Assembly: GCF_004335085.1 (NCBI RefSeq)
Contig: NZ_RQRS01000011.1
Coordinates: 110,374-174,373, forward strand
Length of the DNA: 64,000 nucleotides
Origin: Pedobacter nototheniae
GTDB taxonomy: Bacteria; Bacteroidota; Bacteroidia; Sphingobacteriales; Sphingobacteriaceae
Reading direction: 5' to 3'
Shown here: positions 28,418 through 37,986 of the stretch, in pieces
Layout: each line of letters opens with the position of its first letter
Numbering within the stretch: position 1 is the stretch's first letter
Position numbers and translations under genes: made by a program
The notes under the pieces: generated by a model
The model's database searches: none
What the model was told of the DNA's origin: nothing
What the model saw: the letters and a program-made list of their open reading frames with translations, nothing else

Positions 28418-29725
28418 ATGACAGAAAAAAATAACAAAAAAGTAATCCGTTCATGGGCTTTTTTCGATTGGGCAAATTCTGCCTATAATTTAGTAATCAC
28501 CTCAACCATTTTTCCAGCCTATTACACCATTATCACAACTACAAAAGAGCATGGAGATCAGGTTAGTTTTTTTGGTAGAACATTTACCAATACTGCTTTA
28601 AGCAATTATGCATTATCTTTTGCATACCTGATTATGGCATTGGCATTGCCTGTACTTTCTTCCATTGCAGATAATAGAGGTAACAAAAAGGCATTTATGA
28701 AATTTTTTACCTATTTGGGTGGTTTTGCTTGTGCTGGCTTATTCTTTTTTAAACTGAATACTTTAGAAATTGGCATCATTTGTTTTATTTTAGCTGCAAT
28801 GGGGTATATCGGTGGTGTACTATTTAATAATTCTTACTTGCCAGAAATTGCGACCGAAGATCAGCAGGATAGAGTAAGTGCCCAAGGATTTTCTTATGGT
28901 TATGTGGGTTCTGTTCTTTTACAGCTTATTTGCTTTTTATTTGTATTGAAACCTGAATGGTTTGGCATTACAGATGCTTCCTTACCTGCAAGAATTTCTT
29001 TCCTTTTGGTAGGTATCTGGTGGATAGCCTTTGCCCAAATCCCTTTTAAAAACCTTCCTTCAGTTAAAAAAGATTATGAAAAGGTTAAGCGTAACCTCAT
29101 TAAAGATGGTTTTAATGAGTTATCGAAAGTTTGGAATCAAGTAAAAAACATGAAGAAATTAAAAGGCTTCCTATTTGCTTTCTTTTTTTATTCAATGGGT
29201 GTACAAACTATTATGCTTGCAGCGGCAGGCTTTGCAGAGAAAACACTAAAACTTGGTACCGCAAAACTAATAGCTGTTATCTTAATTATTCAGCTGGTTG
29301 CCATTCCAGGAGCCATGCTTATGTCTTCGCTATCCAAAAAATGGGGTAATACCAACGTACTTATTTGTGTGGTTTTAATATGGATTGGCGCTTGTATTGG
29401 CGGTTATTATATTAGTAATGAATATCAGTTTTATGGTTTATCAGCTATTGTGGGTTTAGTAATGGGCGGAATCCAGTCTTTATCAAGATCTACCTATTCA
29501 AAATTATTACCAGAAGATACCCCAGATTCTACCTCGTTCTTTAGCTTTTATGATGTGACCGAAAAATTAGCCATCGTAATTGGTCTTTTCAGTTTTGCAT
29601 ACATAGAAGAGGTTACAAACAATATCAGATACTCTATTATAGCTTTGGCATCATTTTTTATCATAGGTTTAATCTTTTTAATGCTTCTAAAAAAAATAGA
29701 AGCAAGGCAAGCCCTAAAATTGTAA
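28418..29725 (+). CDS. UMF1/Atg22-type MFS transporter
   Basis: 435 residues with about twelve hydrophobic helices. The N-terminal RSWAFFDWANSAYNLVITST is the signature of the UMF1 (Atg22-like) family of major facilitator transporters. Also typical are GYIGGVLFNNSYLPEIA and GGIQSLSRSTYSKLLPE. Substrate unknown. It is followed 26 bases later by the LutA-like gene and probably forms an operon with it. Confidence 0.9.
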   Translation: MTEKNNKKVIRSWAFFDWANSAYNLVITSTIFPAYYTIITTTKEHGDQVSFFGRTFTNTALSNYALSFAYLIMALALPVLSSIADNRGNKKAFMKFFTYLGGFACAGLFFFKLNTLEIGIICFILAAMGYIGGVLFNNSYLPEIATEDQQDRVSAQGFSYGYVGSVLLQLICFLFVLKPEWFGITDASLPARISFLLVGIWWIAFAQIPFKNLPSVKKDYEKVKRNLIKDGFNELSKVWNQVKNMKKLKGFLFAFFFYSMGVQTIMLAAAGFAEKTLKLGTAKLIAVILIIQLVAIPGAMLMSSLSKKWGNTNVLICVVLIWIGACIGGYYISNEYQFYGLSAIVGLVMGGIQSLSRSTYSKLLPEDTPDSTSFFSFYDVTEKLAIVIGLFSFAYIEEVTNNIRYSIIALASFFIIGLIFLMLLKKIEARQALKL

Positions 29726-29751
29726 ATTTACCCGCTTAAAGATTTTTGTTG

Positions 29752-30489
29752 ATGAAAGTAGAATTATTTGTTCCCTGTTTTGTAGATCAATTATACCCCG
29801 AAACCGCTTTTAATACCTTAAAATTATTAGAAAAATCAGGATGTAAAGTTGAGTATAATTCAAAGCAAACCTGTTGTGGGCAACCTGCATATAATGCCGG
29901 TTATTGGGATGAGGCAAAAGAGGTTGGAACAAAATTTTTAAATGATTTTTCTGAAAATACTTACGTTGTTGCCCCATCAGCTTCATGCGTTGGGATGATA
30001 AAAGGCGGTTATAACGATTTGTTTACCAATACCATAGTGCATAATAAATGCCGTAGTTTACAATCTAATATATTCGAGCTTTCTGATTTTCTCGTTAACA
30101 TTGCAAAAAAGGATTATTTTGGTGCCGAATTAGAAGGTAAAGCCGTTTATCATGATTCTTGCAGTGCGCTCCGCGAATGTAAAATTAAGGATGAGCCACG
30201 CCAGCTTTTATCTAAAGTGCATGGTTTGGAAATGATCGAAATGAAAGATACCGATATGTGCTGTGGTTTTGGAGGTACCTTTGCCGTTAAATTCGATTCA
30301 ATTTCATCCGCAATGGCTGAGCAAAAAATTAATCATGCTCTCGATCAAAAAGCCGATTATATTATTTCAACAGATTTATCATGCCTTTTGCATCTTCAAG
30401 GTTATATCGATAAAAATAATTTGCCCATTAAAACCATGCATATTGCGGATGTGTTAACCAATGGTTGGCTGGAGAGCACCGAATATTAA
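29752..30489 (+). CDS. LutA/YkgE-type Fe-S oxidoreductase subunit
   Basis: 245 residues from the ATG at 29752; two TTG codons immediately upstream are not needed. Two Cys-rich CCG domains (DUF224): NSKQTCCGQPAYNAGYW and TDMCCGFGGTFAVK, each with an upstream Cys (FVPCFVDQLYPE, YHDSCSALRE). In LutABC this subunit works with LutB and LutC in lactate oxidation, but neither partner is next to it here. It may work with partners elsewhere in the genome. Confidence 0.88.
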   Translation: MKVELFVPCFVDQLYPETAFNTLKLLEKSGCKVEYNSKQTCCGQPAYNAGYWDEAKEVGTKFLNDFSENTYVVAPSASCVGMIKGGYNDLFTNTIVHNKCRSLQSNIFELSDFLVNIAKKDYFGAELEGKAVYHDSCSALRECKIKDEPRQLLSKVHGLEMIEMKDTDMCCGFGGTFAVKFDSISSAMAEQKINHALDQKADYIISTDLSCLLHLQGYIDKNNLPIKTMHIADVLTNGWLESTEY

Positions 30490-30614
30490 TTTACCACCCC
30501 AATATCCTGTAAAAAAAGCGATACAAATTGCTTCAATAAAAGCTGTAAGTTCCTTCTAGACAAATAATAACATGCTTTAACAAATTTTAACAAGGCAAAT
30601 GCTTTAAACAGTAA

Positions 30615-30622
30615 TACTTTTG
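30615..30622 (+). promoter_or_regulatory. -7 promoter element of the GLPGLI-like gene
   Basis: TACTTTTG matches TAnnTTTG and lies 68 bases before the ATG at 30691. No clear TTG is present at -33; TTTTAA at 30586-30591 lies there instead. Confidence 0.4.
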
Positions 30623-30690
30623 CTTAAACCATTTAAGTTTTTTCCAATCAAACGAGGAAACAAAATCTTTAACAAAACAATAAAATTCTG

Positions 30691-31587
30691 ATGAAAAAAG
30701 TAATTCTTGCTCTTTTTAGTGTTCTTTCATTTGTATTTGTAGCAAATGCACAAAAGAAAACTTCTGGAGCTATACAATTTGAAGCTACAATAGATCCTGT
30801 AGCAATAGCAGCGGCAAGTGGCATTAAAATTCCTGAACAAATGGCTGCACGTATGCCATCAAGCAGTAAAAGCAATTTCGAACTTCTTTTTAATGCAACA
30901 AACGCAAGTTATATGCCTGTTGAAGATAATGAAGATAGTAATGGCGCCGGTGGTGGTGGCGGCGGTATGGGGCGTATGATGATGCGTTTTGGCGGTGCAG
31001 GTGGTAACCGTGAATATTATTACACTTTCGCCGATCAAAAACTAACAGAAGTATTTGATCTAAATGATACTACTTATTATATGCCCAGTAAATTAACTTT
31101 ATCTACTTCTGGGCCAATTGGATCTTTTAGAATGGGTGGTGGAAATCCAAGCGATACCACAAAGGCAAAACCTGTAGCACCACCTAAAATTGAAGTGGTT
31201 AAAACCGATGCAACGAAAAAAATCATAGGCTTTGATTGTAAAGAAGTGATTGTAAAATCGACCAGAACTGTTAAAATTTTGGATATGGATAAAGATGTAA
31301 CCGAAGAAACACACATTTGGTATACAAATGATTTAGGTTTTAACTTTTCGCCAAATCCAAACATGTGGACGGAAGGAACGGTGCTAGCAATCGAAAGTCG
31401 TGGTAATAATACTATTGCTAAAAGTATTGAGTATAGAGGAGTTAGCGCAAAAGATGTAACGGCACCTAAAAAAGCCAAACTAATTACTGCAGATGAATAC
31501 AAAGCTAAAATGGATAACATGATGAAACGTTTTAGAGGTAATGGAAATGGCAGGCCAGGTGGACAGATACGAATGATGGGTAACTAG
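30691..31587 (+). CDS. secreted GLPGLI-like / DUF4412-like protein
   Basis: 298 residues. Signal peptide MKKVILALFSVLSFVFVANAQ. A Gly/Met/Arg-rich stretch at about residues 90-110 is unusual and probably disordered. Conserved features of the GLPGLI/DUF4412 type are YYYTFADQKLTEVFDLNDTT, KKIIGFDCKEVIVKST and THIWYTNDLGFNFSPNPN. Proteins of this type are exported; their function is unknown. A terminator follows the gene at 31602. Confidence 0.75.
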   Translation: MKKVILALFSVLSFVFVANAQKKTSGAIQFEATIDPVAIAAASGIKIPEQMAARMPSSSKSNFELLFNATNASYMPVEDNEDSNGAGGGGGGMGRMMMRFGGAGGNREYYYTFADQKLTEVFDLNDTTYYMPSKLTLSTSGPIGSFRMGGGNPSDTTKAKPVAPPKIEVVKTDATKKIIGFDCKEVIVKSTRTVKILDMDKDVTEETHIWYTNDLGFNFSPNPNMWTEGTVLAIESRGNNTIAKSIEYRGVSAKDVTAPKKAKLITADEYKAKMDNMMKRFRGNGNGRPGGQIRMMGN

Positions 31588-31601
31588 CCATAAATAATTT
31601 T

Positions 31602-31639
31602 AAAAAGCCTGCTCGGTTACATCCAAGCAGGCTTTTTTT
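31602..31639 (+). terminator. Rho-independent terminator
   Basis: Stem AAAAAGCCTGCT / AGCAGGCTTTTT with a 12-nt loop and a T run, 14 bases after the stop of the GLPGLI-like gene. Confidence 0.9.
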
Positions 31640-31745
31640 GTTTAAAACCATACAATAAAATCAATGTAAACTGTTTGGTACAAATAGATTTTTGCCACTC
31701 ATCTCAAAATTGTTATAATTGGCTTAAATTTAAGCCTAACCAAAC

Positions 31746-32834
31746 GTGATTACTAAAGAAACCAATTTAAATTTATTAAAAACTAAAAAGCATTTCGAAA
31801 TATTAGACGGTTTAAGAGGTATTGCTGCCATAGCTGTTGTTATTTTTCATTTCATGGAAATTGCAATTACCGATTATAGCAAAAACTTTATTGCCCACGG
31901 CTATCTCGCTGTCGATTTCTTTTTTTGTTTATCAGGCTTTGTAATTGCTTATGCCTACGATACCAGAGCTGAAGGAATTGGAATTTTACAGTTTTTTAAG
32001 CTCAGGCTTATCCGTTTGCACCCATTAGTTATCATTGGATCAATACTTGGATTGTTAACCTTTCTGGTTGATCCCTACAGCGATTTTTATTCTGTTTATG
32101 GTTTTGGTAAAACTTTAACCATGTTTTTAGCCTCAGCATTGTTAATCCCTTATCCTGCAATGCCCGAGCGATATTTTAATCTCTTTTGTTTAAATGCACC
32201 CAGCTGGTCCTTATTTTGGGAATATATTGCGAATGTTTTTTACATTTTTCTCCTCTATAAAATCAATAAGAAAATACTTCTTGTTTTAACAGTTGTAGCT
32301 GCTATATTAATTTGTTATGTAGCCGTACGCTCAACAAATTTAGCGGGTGGCTGGGGTGGTCCTAATTTTTGGGATGGCGGCGTAAGGGTATTTTATTCTT
32401 TCCTTGCCGGGATGCTCGTTTACCGCTCAAATTGGATTATCAAAAATAAACTCGGCTTTGTTGGTATTGGTGTTTTATTGCTTCTATCGTTCATTATGCC
32501 ATATTCCAACAATTGGAACTGGCTGACAGAATCCATTGTTGTTCTTTTTTATTTTCCTTTATTAGTTTCTTTAGGTGCTGGTGCTCAATTAAGCACTCCT
32601 TTAAAAAAGGTATGTAAATTATCTGGCGAAATTTCTTACCCGCTTTATATGACTCATTATCCATTTTTGTGGGTATTTTTAACTTATGTAGCCGTTGTTA
32701 AACCTAAAATGTCTGTTATGGAAATTGTTATCCCAGTTTCTGTGGCGCTTTTAATTGCTTTAGCGTATTTAATTATGAAGTTTATAGACGAGCCACTCCG
32801 AAAATATTTGAAAGATAAGTGGGTTAAAGGGTAA
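31746..32834 (+). CDS. membrane acyltransferase (OafA/YrhL type)
   Basis: 362 residues from a GTG start, which gives the correct N-terminal extent. About ten membrane helices. The acyltransferase-3 motif is present near the start (EILDGLRGIAAIAVVIFHF, with the catalytic His) and in HGYLAVDFFFCLSGFVIAY. These integral-membrane enzymes transfer acetyl or other acyl groups to sugars and lipids. It is monocistronic, and its acceptor is unknown. Confidence 0.9.
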   Translation: MITKETNLNLLKTKKHFEILDGLRGIAAIAVVIFHFMEIAITDYSKNFIAHGYLAVDFFFCLSGFVIAYAYDTRAEGIGILQFFKLRLIRLHPLVIIGSILGLLTFLVDPYSDFYSVYGFGKTLTMFLASALLIPYPAMPERYFNLFCLNAPSWSLFWEYIANVFYIFLLYKINKKILLVLTVVAAILICYVAVRSTNLAGGWGGPNFWDGGVRVFYSFLAGMLVYRSNWIIKNKLGFVGIGVLLLLSFIMPYSNNWNWLTESIVVLFYFPLLVSLGAGAQLSTPLKKVCKLSGEISYPLYMTHYPFLWVFLTYVAVVKPKMSVMEIVIPVSVALLIALAYLIMKFIDEPLRKYLKDKWVKG

Positions 32835-32880
32835 TTTTTTAGAGTTTAAAATTACCAATCAGATCTTTTATTTTTTTTGG

Positions 32881-33230
32881 AAAGCAGATGCTGTAGTTCT
32901 TTTTAAGGGATGTTCCCGCTTTTCGCTATATCCCAACAAAAAAGTTGGAGATGCCGCTGCAATCGGGTTTAAAAACAGTGTACACATATCTTTAACTCCA
33001 AACTCAGTCTGAAATAGCTATTCAATAAGTTATCCTGAAATTGCTGTTCGATATGTTCCGCAGGGCATGTCGAACATACAAATAATTAGGATTTACAATC
33101 CTTTTAAATAATTCAACGCTATTATATAACTTTCGTGTTTAAACCCGATCTGAGTGAATGCCATCGATTTTCTCGGGGCAGCAACGGGAGCGGGACTGAT
33201 TTTTACTAAACGCCGCTGCCCACTCATTTT
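32881..33230. repeat. diverged copy of the structured intergenic repeat, with an insertion
   Basis: Shares the skeleton of the 244-bp repeats: CGCTATATCCCAAC, GGAGATGCCGCTGC and GATCTGAGTGAATGCC, in the same order. The three stems are kept although bases differ: GTTCCCGC (32912-32919) with GCGGGAC (33190-33196), CCAAC / GTTGG (32933-32948) and ATCGGGTTTAAA (32962-32973) with TTTAAACCCGAT (33138-33149). Between the arms of the third stem lies about 165 bases with its own hairpin (GTTCGATATG / CATGTCGAAC, about 33045-33075). The remaining parts of 32835-33438 hold the thrS promoter and nothing else recognised. Confidence 0.8.
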
Positions 33231-33339
33231 CTAATAATTATAAAAAATAATTTCGTTCGGTAAACTTCCCAACTTCTGATTTTGTAAATAAATACACTGA
33301 TTTTTTTTGCCTATAACCACAAAACCAATAGCCAATAAC

Positions 33340-33370
33340 TTGATATTCTGCTTAGAAATCCATACTTTTG
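33340..33370 (+). promoter_or_regulatory. promoter of the thrS-infC-rpmI-rplT operon
   Basis: -33 TTG at 33340-33342 and -7 TACTTTTG at 33363-33370, separated by 20 bases, is an excellent match to the Bacteroidota consensus. The predicted leader before thrS is about 62 bases. No attenuator hairpin is evident in it. Confidence 0.65.
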
Positions 33371-33438
33371 CAACAAATAAAATCACGTAGTAGGTGATTT
33401 ACTAATTAATTATTTTAAAATTTAAATCATAGTTGTAG

Positions 33439-35364
33439 ATGATTAACATTACTTTACCTGACGGATCAGTACGTCAGTATGAAAAGGGCACATCTGCCCA
33501 TCAAATTGCATTATCCATTTCAGAAGGATTAGCCCGCAACGTTTTAGCAGCAGAAATTAATGGCGAAGTTTGGGATTCGACAAGACCAATTGAGTCAGAT
33601 TCATCTGTAAAATTATTAACCTGGAATGATGCAGCCGGAAAATCAACTTTTTGGCATTCATCAGCCCACTTAATGGCCGAAGCTTTAGAAGCGCTTTACC
33701 CAGGAACTAAATTTGGTATTGGCCCAGCTATTGAAACTGGTTTTTACTATGATGTAGATTTCGGCGATAGAGAATTTTCTTCGGACGATTTCAAAGCTAT
33801 TGAAGCTAAAATGATTGAACTTGCTAAGCAAAAGGAAACTTTTGTGCGTGAAAGTGTAAGCAAGGCTGATGCAGTTAAATATTTTACCGAAAAAGGTGAT
33901 GAATACAAACTTGATCTAATCGACGGGCTTGAGGATGGAAAAATAACTTTCTATACTCAAGGTTCATTTACCGATTTATGTCGCGGTCCGCACATTCCAA
34001 ATACTGGTTTTGTAAAAGCCGTTAAATTGATGAATGTTGCTGGAGCTTATTGGAGAGGTGATGAAACTAAAAAGCAGTTAACCCGTATTTATGGTGTAAC
34101 TTTCCCTAAAGCGAGTGAGCTTACCGAATATCTTTTAATGATCGAGGAAGCTAAAAAACGCGATCACCGTAAATTAGGAAAAGAGCTGGAGTTGTTTATG
34201 TTCTCAGAAAAAGTGGGCATGGGCTTACCAATGTGGCTACCGAAAGGAACTGCTTTGCGTGAGCGTTTGGTTCAGTTTTTAGCAAAAGCACAAGCAAAAC
34301 ATGGTTATGAGCAAGTTGTTACACCACATATTGGTCATAAAAATTTATATGTAACTTCTGGTCACTACGAGAAATATGGTAAAGATAGTTTTCAGCCGAT
34401 AAGAACCCCACAAGAAGGTGAGGAGTTTTTATTAAAGCCGATGAACTGCCCGCACCATTGCGAAATGTATAAGTTTAAACCACGTTCTTATAAAGATTTG
34501 CCAGTTCGCTTTGCTGAGTTTGGTACAGTTTACCGTTACGAGCAAAGTGGTGAGTTACATGGTTTAACCCGTGTACGTGGCTTTACTCAGGATGATGCAC
34601 ATTTATTTTGCCGTCCTGATCAGGTAAAAGAAGAATTTAAAAAAGTAATTGATCTTGTTCTTTATGTTTTCAAATCTTTAGGTTTTGAAGATTATACAGC
34701 ACAGGTTTCATTACGTGATCCTGAAAACAAAACAAAATATATCGGTACCGATGAAAATTGGAAACTTGCCGAAGATGCAATTATTGAAGCCGCTGCAGAA
34801 AAAGAACTAAATACTGTAATTGAGTATGGTGAAGCCGCCTTCTATGGTCCTAAATTAGATTTTATGGTTAAGGATGCATTAGGAAGAAAATGGCAATTAG
34901 GTACTATTCAGGTAGATTATAACCTGCCTGAGCGCTTTGAATTAGAATATACAGGTAGCGATAATCAGAAGCACAGACCAGTAATGATTCACCGTGCGCC
35001 ATTTGGTTCATTAGAAAGATTTGTTGCAGTTTTGATTGAACATTGCGCCGGAAACTTCCCGTTATGGTTAAGCCCAGAGCAATTTATAATCCTTCCTATT
35101 TCAGAAAAGTATGAAGAATATGCAAAAAAAGTTTTAGATGAACTAAATAATTCCGATATTCGCGGGCTGATTGACTTTCGTGATGAAAAGATCGGTCGCA
35201 AAATCCGCGATGCGGAGGTTAAAAAAATCCCTTACATGCTCATCATTGGTGAGAAAGAAATGGCTGAAGGTAAAGCTTCGGTACGTAAACATGGAGAGGG
35301 AGATTTGGGCGAAATGACCTTGGAAGAGTTCAATAATTTATTAATAAAAGAAATAACAGTTTAA
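33439..35364 (+). CDS. thrS: threonyl-tRNA synthetase
   Basis: 641 residues, normal length. N-terminal TGS domain ([20 protein letters not shown]), editing domain with [11 protein letters not shown], and class II catalytic core with [15 protein letters not shown] (zinc ligand Cys), [19 protein letters not shown] and the [18 protein letters not shown] motif 3. C-terminal anticodon-binding domain. First gene of the conserved thrS-infC-rpmI-rplT operon, with infC starting 16 bases after its stop. Confidence 0.98.
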   Translation: MINITLPDGSVRQYEKGTSAHQIALSISEGLARNVLAAEINGEVWDSTRPIESDSSVKLLTWNDAAGKSTFWHSSAHLMAEALEALYPGTKFGIGPAIETGFYYDVDFGDREFSSDDFKAIEAKMIELAKQKETFVRESVSKADAVKYFTEKGDEYKLDLIDGLEDGKITFYTQGSFTDLCRGPHIPNTGFVKAVKLMNVAGAYWRGDETKKQLTRIYGVTFPKASELTEYLLMIEEAKKRDHRKLGKELELFMFSEKVGMGLPMWLPKGTALRERLVQFLAKAQAKHGYEQVVTPHIGHKNLYVTSGHYEKYGKDSFQPIRTPQEGEEFLLKPMNCPHHCEMYKFKPRSYKDLPVRFAEFGTVYRYEQSGELHGLTRVRGFTQDDAHLFCRPDQVKEEFKKVIDLVLYVFKSLGFEDYTAQVSLRDPENKTKYIGTDENWKLAEDAIIEAAAEKELNTVIEYGEAAFYGPKLDFMVKDALGRKWQLGTIQVDYNLPERFELEYTGSDNQKHRPVMIHRAPFGSLERFVAVLIEHCAGNFPLWLSPEQFIILPISEKYEEYAKKVLDELNNSDIRGLIDFRDEKIGRKIRDAEVKKIPYMLIIGEKEMAEGKASVRKHGEGDLGEMTLEEFNNLLIKEITV

Positions 35365-35380
35365 TTAAAATAGTACAAAT

Positions 35381-35950
35381 TTGGCATTAGGAAGACCAGG
35401 ATTTAACAGGGGACCACGTCCACCTTTTAAGAAAAAAGAAGCAGAGCATAACATTAATCAGTTTATTAAATCGCCTGAAGTGCGTTTAGCTGGCGATAAT
35501 GTTGAACCAGGGATTTATCCTTTGGCAAAAGCTTTGTCACTTGCTGATGAGTTGGAATTGGATTTGGTAGAGATTTCTCCAAATGCAGTACCACCGGTTT
35601 GTAGGATTATTGATTACAGCAAGTTTGTTTACGAGCAAAAGAAAAAGCAGAAAGAAATTAAATCTAATGCTAAGCAAACAGTTATTAAAGAAATTCGTTT
35701 TGGTCCTAATACCAACGACCACGATTTTCAGTTTAAATTAAAGCACGCAGTAAGCTTTTTGGAGAATGGAGAGAAAGTTAGAGCTTATGTGCATTTTAAA
35801 GGTAGAGCAATTGTTTACAAAGAGCAGGGAGAGATTTTATTATTAAAATTTGCCCAAGCTTTGGAAGATGTTGGAAAAGTAGAGTTGTTACCTAAATTAG
35901 AAGGTAAACGTATGTTTCTAACAGTTGCGCCTAAAGTAGCAAAAAAATAA
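35381..35950 (+). CDS. infC: translation initiation factor IF-3
   Basis: 189 residues. IF-3 monitors initiator tRNA and start-codon choice on the 30S subunit. The start must be TTG at 35381: in-frame codons upstream are AAT, ACA, AGT, AAT and then the stop TAA, so no ATG is possible. The N-terminal domain carries [20 protein letters not shown] and the C-terminal domain [18 protein letters not shown] non-AUG start in infC is known from other bacteria, where it allows autorepression by IF-3 itself. Confidence 0.97.
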   Translation: MALGRPGFNRGPRPPFKKKEAEHNINQFIKSPEVRLAGDNVEPGIYPLAKALSLADELELDLVEISPNAVPPVCRIIDYSKFVYEQKKKQKEIKSNAKQTVIKEIRFGPNTNDHDFQFKLKHAVSFLENGEKVRAYVHFKGRAIVYKEQGEILLLKFAQALEDVGKVELLPKLEGKRMFLTVAPKVAKK

Positions 35951-35979
35951 AAATAGGTTTATAAATTAAAAAACAGGTT

Positions 35980-36180
35980 ATGCCAAAAATGAAAACCAAT
36001 TCCAGTGCTAAAAAGCGTTTTTCGCTTACTGGAACAGGTAAAATCAAAAGAAACAACGCATACAAAAGTCACATCTTAACAAAGATGAGTACTAAACGTA
36101 AACGTGCACTAGGTCAAGCAAGTCTAGTTTCAGACGCTGATTCAGGAAACGTTAAACGTATGCTTTGCATCGGAAAGTAA
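35980..36180 (+). CDS. rpmI: 50S ribosomal protein L35
   Basis: 66 residues, normal length. Begins [20 protein letters not shown], the classic L35 start, and is rich in Lys and Arg. Third gene of the thrS operon, 29 bases after infC and 74 bases before rplT. Confidence 0.97.
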   Translation: MPKMKTNSSAKKRFSLTGTGKIKRNNAYKSHILTKMSTKRKRALGQASLVSDADSGNVKRMLCIGK

Positions 36181-36254
36181 TTTATTAATTTCACCAGGTA
36201 TCAGGCTTTAAGTTTCCGTAAAAGGAACGCCGCTTGCCAAAAAACAACAACAAC

Positions 36255-36599
36255 ATGCCACGTTCGGTAAACGCAGTAGCTTCGAGAAGAAGAAGAAAGA
36301 AAATCCTTAATATGGCCAAAGGCTATTGGGGAGCAAGAAGTAAAGTTTATACTGTTGCTAAAAACACAGTAGAAAAAGGTTTGCAATATGCATACCGTGA
36401 CCGTAAGGTTAAGAAAAGAGAATTCCGCGGATTATGGATCCAACGTATTAATGCAGGTGCTCGTCAGCACGGTATTTCTTACTCTCAATTAATCGGTAAA
36501 TTAGCTTCAAAAGAAATCGGTTTAAACCGTAAAGTATTAGCTGATTTAGCAATGAATCATCCTGAGGCTTTCAAAGCTGTAATTGATGCAGTAAAATAG
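36255..36599 (+). CDS. rplT: 50S ribosomal protein L20
   Basis: 114 residues from the ATG at 36255 ([19 protein letters not shown]), the standard L20 N-terminus; an upstream TTG at 36234 would add seven unlikely residues. Contains [20 protein letters not shown] and [18 protein letters not shown] L20 segments. L20 binds 23S rRNA early in assembly and often represses its own operon. A terminator follows directly. Confidence 0.97.
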   Translation: MPRSVNAVASRRRRKKILNMAKGYWGARSKVYTVAKNTVEKGLQYAYRDRKVKKREFRGLWIQRINAGARQHGISYSQLIGKLASKEIGLNRKVLADLAMNHPEAFKAVIDAVK

Positions 36600-36628
36600 A
36601 AATTCTCGCATTAGCGATAGTAATATTG

Positions 36629-36661
36629 AAAAAGGTTCCGATATATATCGGAACCTTTTTT
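36629..36661 (+). terminator. terminator of the thrS-rplT operon
   Basis: Stem AAAAAGGTTCCGATA / TATCGGAACCTTTTT with a very short loop and T run, 29 bases after rplT. It could also serve the convergent YegP-like gene ending at 36676. Confidence 0.9.
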
Positions 36662-36675
36662 GTTATCTAAGTTTA

Positions 36676-37005
36676 TTAAGATTGATCGTCTACACTTGCA
36701 TCTGGCGCATTTTTTTGTACTGATGCAATACCGTTATCCCGTGCCGATGAACTTTCATACATCTCACTAGAACCTATAACTTGTCCGTTTGTAGCTTTCA
36801 AGTTAAAATAAAATTTCCCGTTTGTTGATGATTTCTTTTCAAATTTTGAATCGTCCTGTGAATTTTTTCTAACAGATTCTATTCCATTTTCGCAGCTTGA
36901 TTTTGCAGCATATCCCTCGCTCGTTAAAACTGTTTGTCCATTTCCTGCATTTAGATTAAATTGAAATTCGCCATTTTTCCTCTTGGTGATTACAAATTTT
37001 CCCAT
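36676..37005 (-). CDS. YegP-type DUF1508 double-repeat protein
   Basis: 109 residues made of two copies of the DUF1508 unit: GEFQFNLNAGNGQTVLTSEGY and GKFYFNLKATNGQVIGSSEMY, each followed by a short helix with NGI(E/A)SV(R/Q)KN. Members are small cytoplasmic proteins of unknown role, often linked to stress. Monocistronic, convergent with the thrS operon. Confidence 0.88.
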   Translation of the reverse strand: MGKFVITKRKNGEFQFNLNAGNGQTVLTSEGYAAKSSCENGIESVRKNSQDDSKFEKKSSTNGKFYFNLKATNGQVIGSSEMYESSSARDNGIASVQKNAPDASVDDQS

Positions 37006-37193
37006 AGTATTGAATTTAATAGTTAACGTTTATATTTCTATTCATTAGGATAGATTTATAGGGATTTACTCTAAAATAAAACTTTTAAATTTAATTAACA
37101 AAATAACATGAAGAATAACAGCTGGTTATGGGAATCCTGTAAATAAAAAAATCCCTGTCTATTTATTTAACAAGGATTTTCTGACTTGTGAAT

Positions 37194-37928
37194 CTATTTA
37201 ATATTTAGTGTTAAATAAAGTAGTGCAGCTAATGAGCCGCCTATTATTGGTCCAACAATTGGTATCCATGCATAAGCCCAGTCGCTACTTCCTTTACCTT
37301 TCATTGGGATTAAGCTATGTACAATTCTCGGTCCTAAATCTCTAACAGGATTAATGGCATAACCTGTTGTTCCTCCAAGGGCCAAGCCAATTACCCAAAC
37401 TAAAAATGCAACAGGGATAGCGCCAAGTGATCCTAAACCTATTGGGGTTTTATCAGTTCCCATTTCAGCATTTGTAAAATGAAAAATCACAAAAATTAAA
37501 ACGAAGGTTCCAATGATTTCAGAAAAAAGATTTGACTTTAAGTTTCTAATAGCCGGAGATGTTGCAAAAGGAGCGGACTTTAAACCTTGATCCTCTGTTG
37601 CGTCAAAATGATCCTTATAGGTAATCCATACTAAAAAAGAACCAAGCATAGCACCTAACAACTGTGCTAAAATGTAATAGGGAACTTTAACCCACGCAAA
37701 TTTATGGCTGATGGCTAAAGCTAATGTTACTACAGGGTTTAAATGCGCTCCGCTATATGGAGCGGCAATTACTACACCAACAAAAACTGCTAGTGCCCAA
37801 GCTGTTGTAATCACAATCCAGCCGCTATTATTTCCTTTTGTACCTTTTAGTACAACATTTGCTACCACGCCATTTCCTAGTAAAATTAGAAGGGCGGTAC
37901 CAATAAATTCAGCAAGAAATTCTGACAT
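37194..37928 (-). CDS. glpF: MIP/aquaporin family glycerol facilitator
   Basis: 244 residues, six membrane helices. The two half-helix motifs are GAHLNPVVTLALA and GYAINPVRDLGPRI; both read NPV where NPA is the rule. The Arg of the selectivity filter is present after the second motif, and the large loop E and RDLG suggest a glycerol channel rather than a strict water channel. Last gene of the glpD-glpK-glpF operon, 58 bases after glpK, so glycerol uptake is the likely role. Confidence 0.92.
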   Translation of the reverse strand: MSEFLAEFIGTALLILLGNGVVANVVLKGTKGNNSGWIVITTAWALAVFVGVVIAAPYSGAHLNPVVTLALAISHKFAWVKVPYYILAQLLGAMLGSFLVWITYKDHFDATEDQGLKSAPFATSPAIRNLKSNLFSEIIGTFVLIFVIFHFTNAEMGTDKTPIGLGSLGAIPVAFLVWVIGLALGGTTGYAINPVRDLGPRIVHSLIPMKGKGSSDWAYAWIPIVGPIIGGSLAALLYLTLNIK

Positions 37929-37986
37929 AATCTATATTTGGTTAAATCTCGGATGTATTGTCCGAGCGGTTTGGTTTTTAAATCAG

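Noticed and set aside
29752..30489. lutABC lactate-utilisation operon
   Set aside because: Only the LutA-type subunit is present; no LutB or LutC homologue adjoins it.
33371..33438. T-box or other riboswitch in the thrS leader
   Set aside because: The leader is about 62 bases and has no stem with a terminator or specifier-loop pattern.
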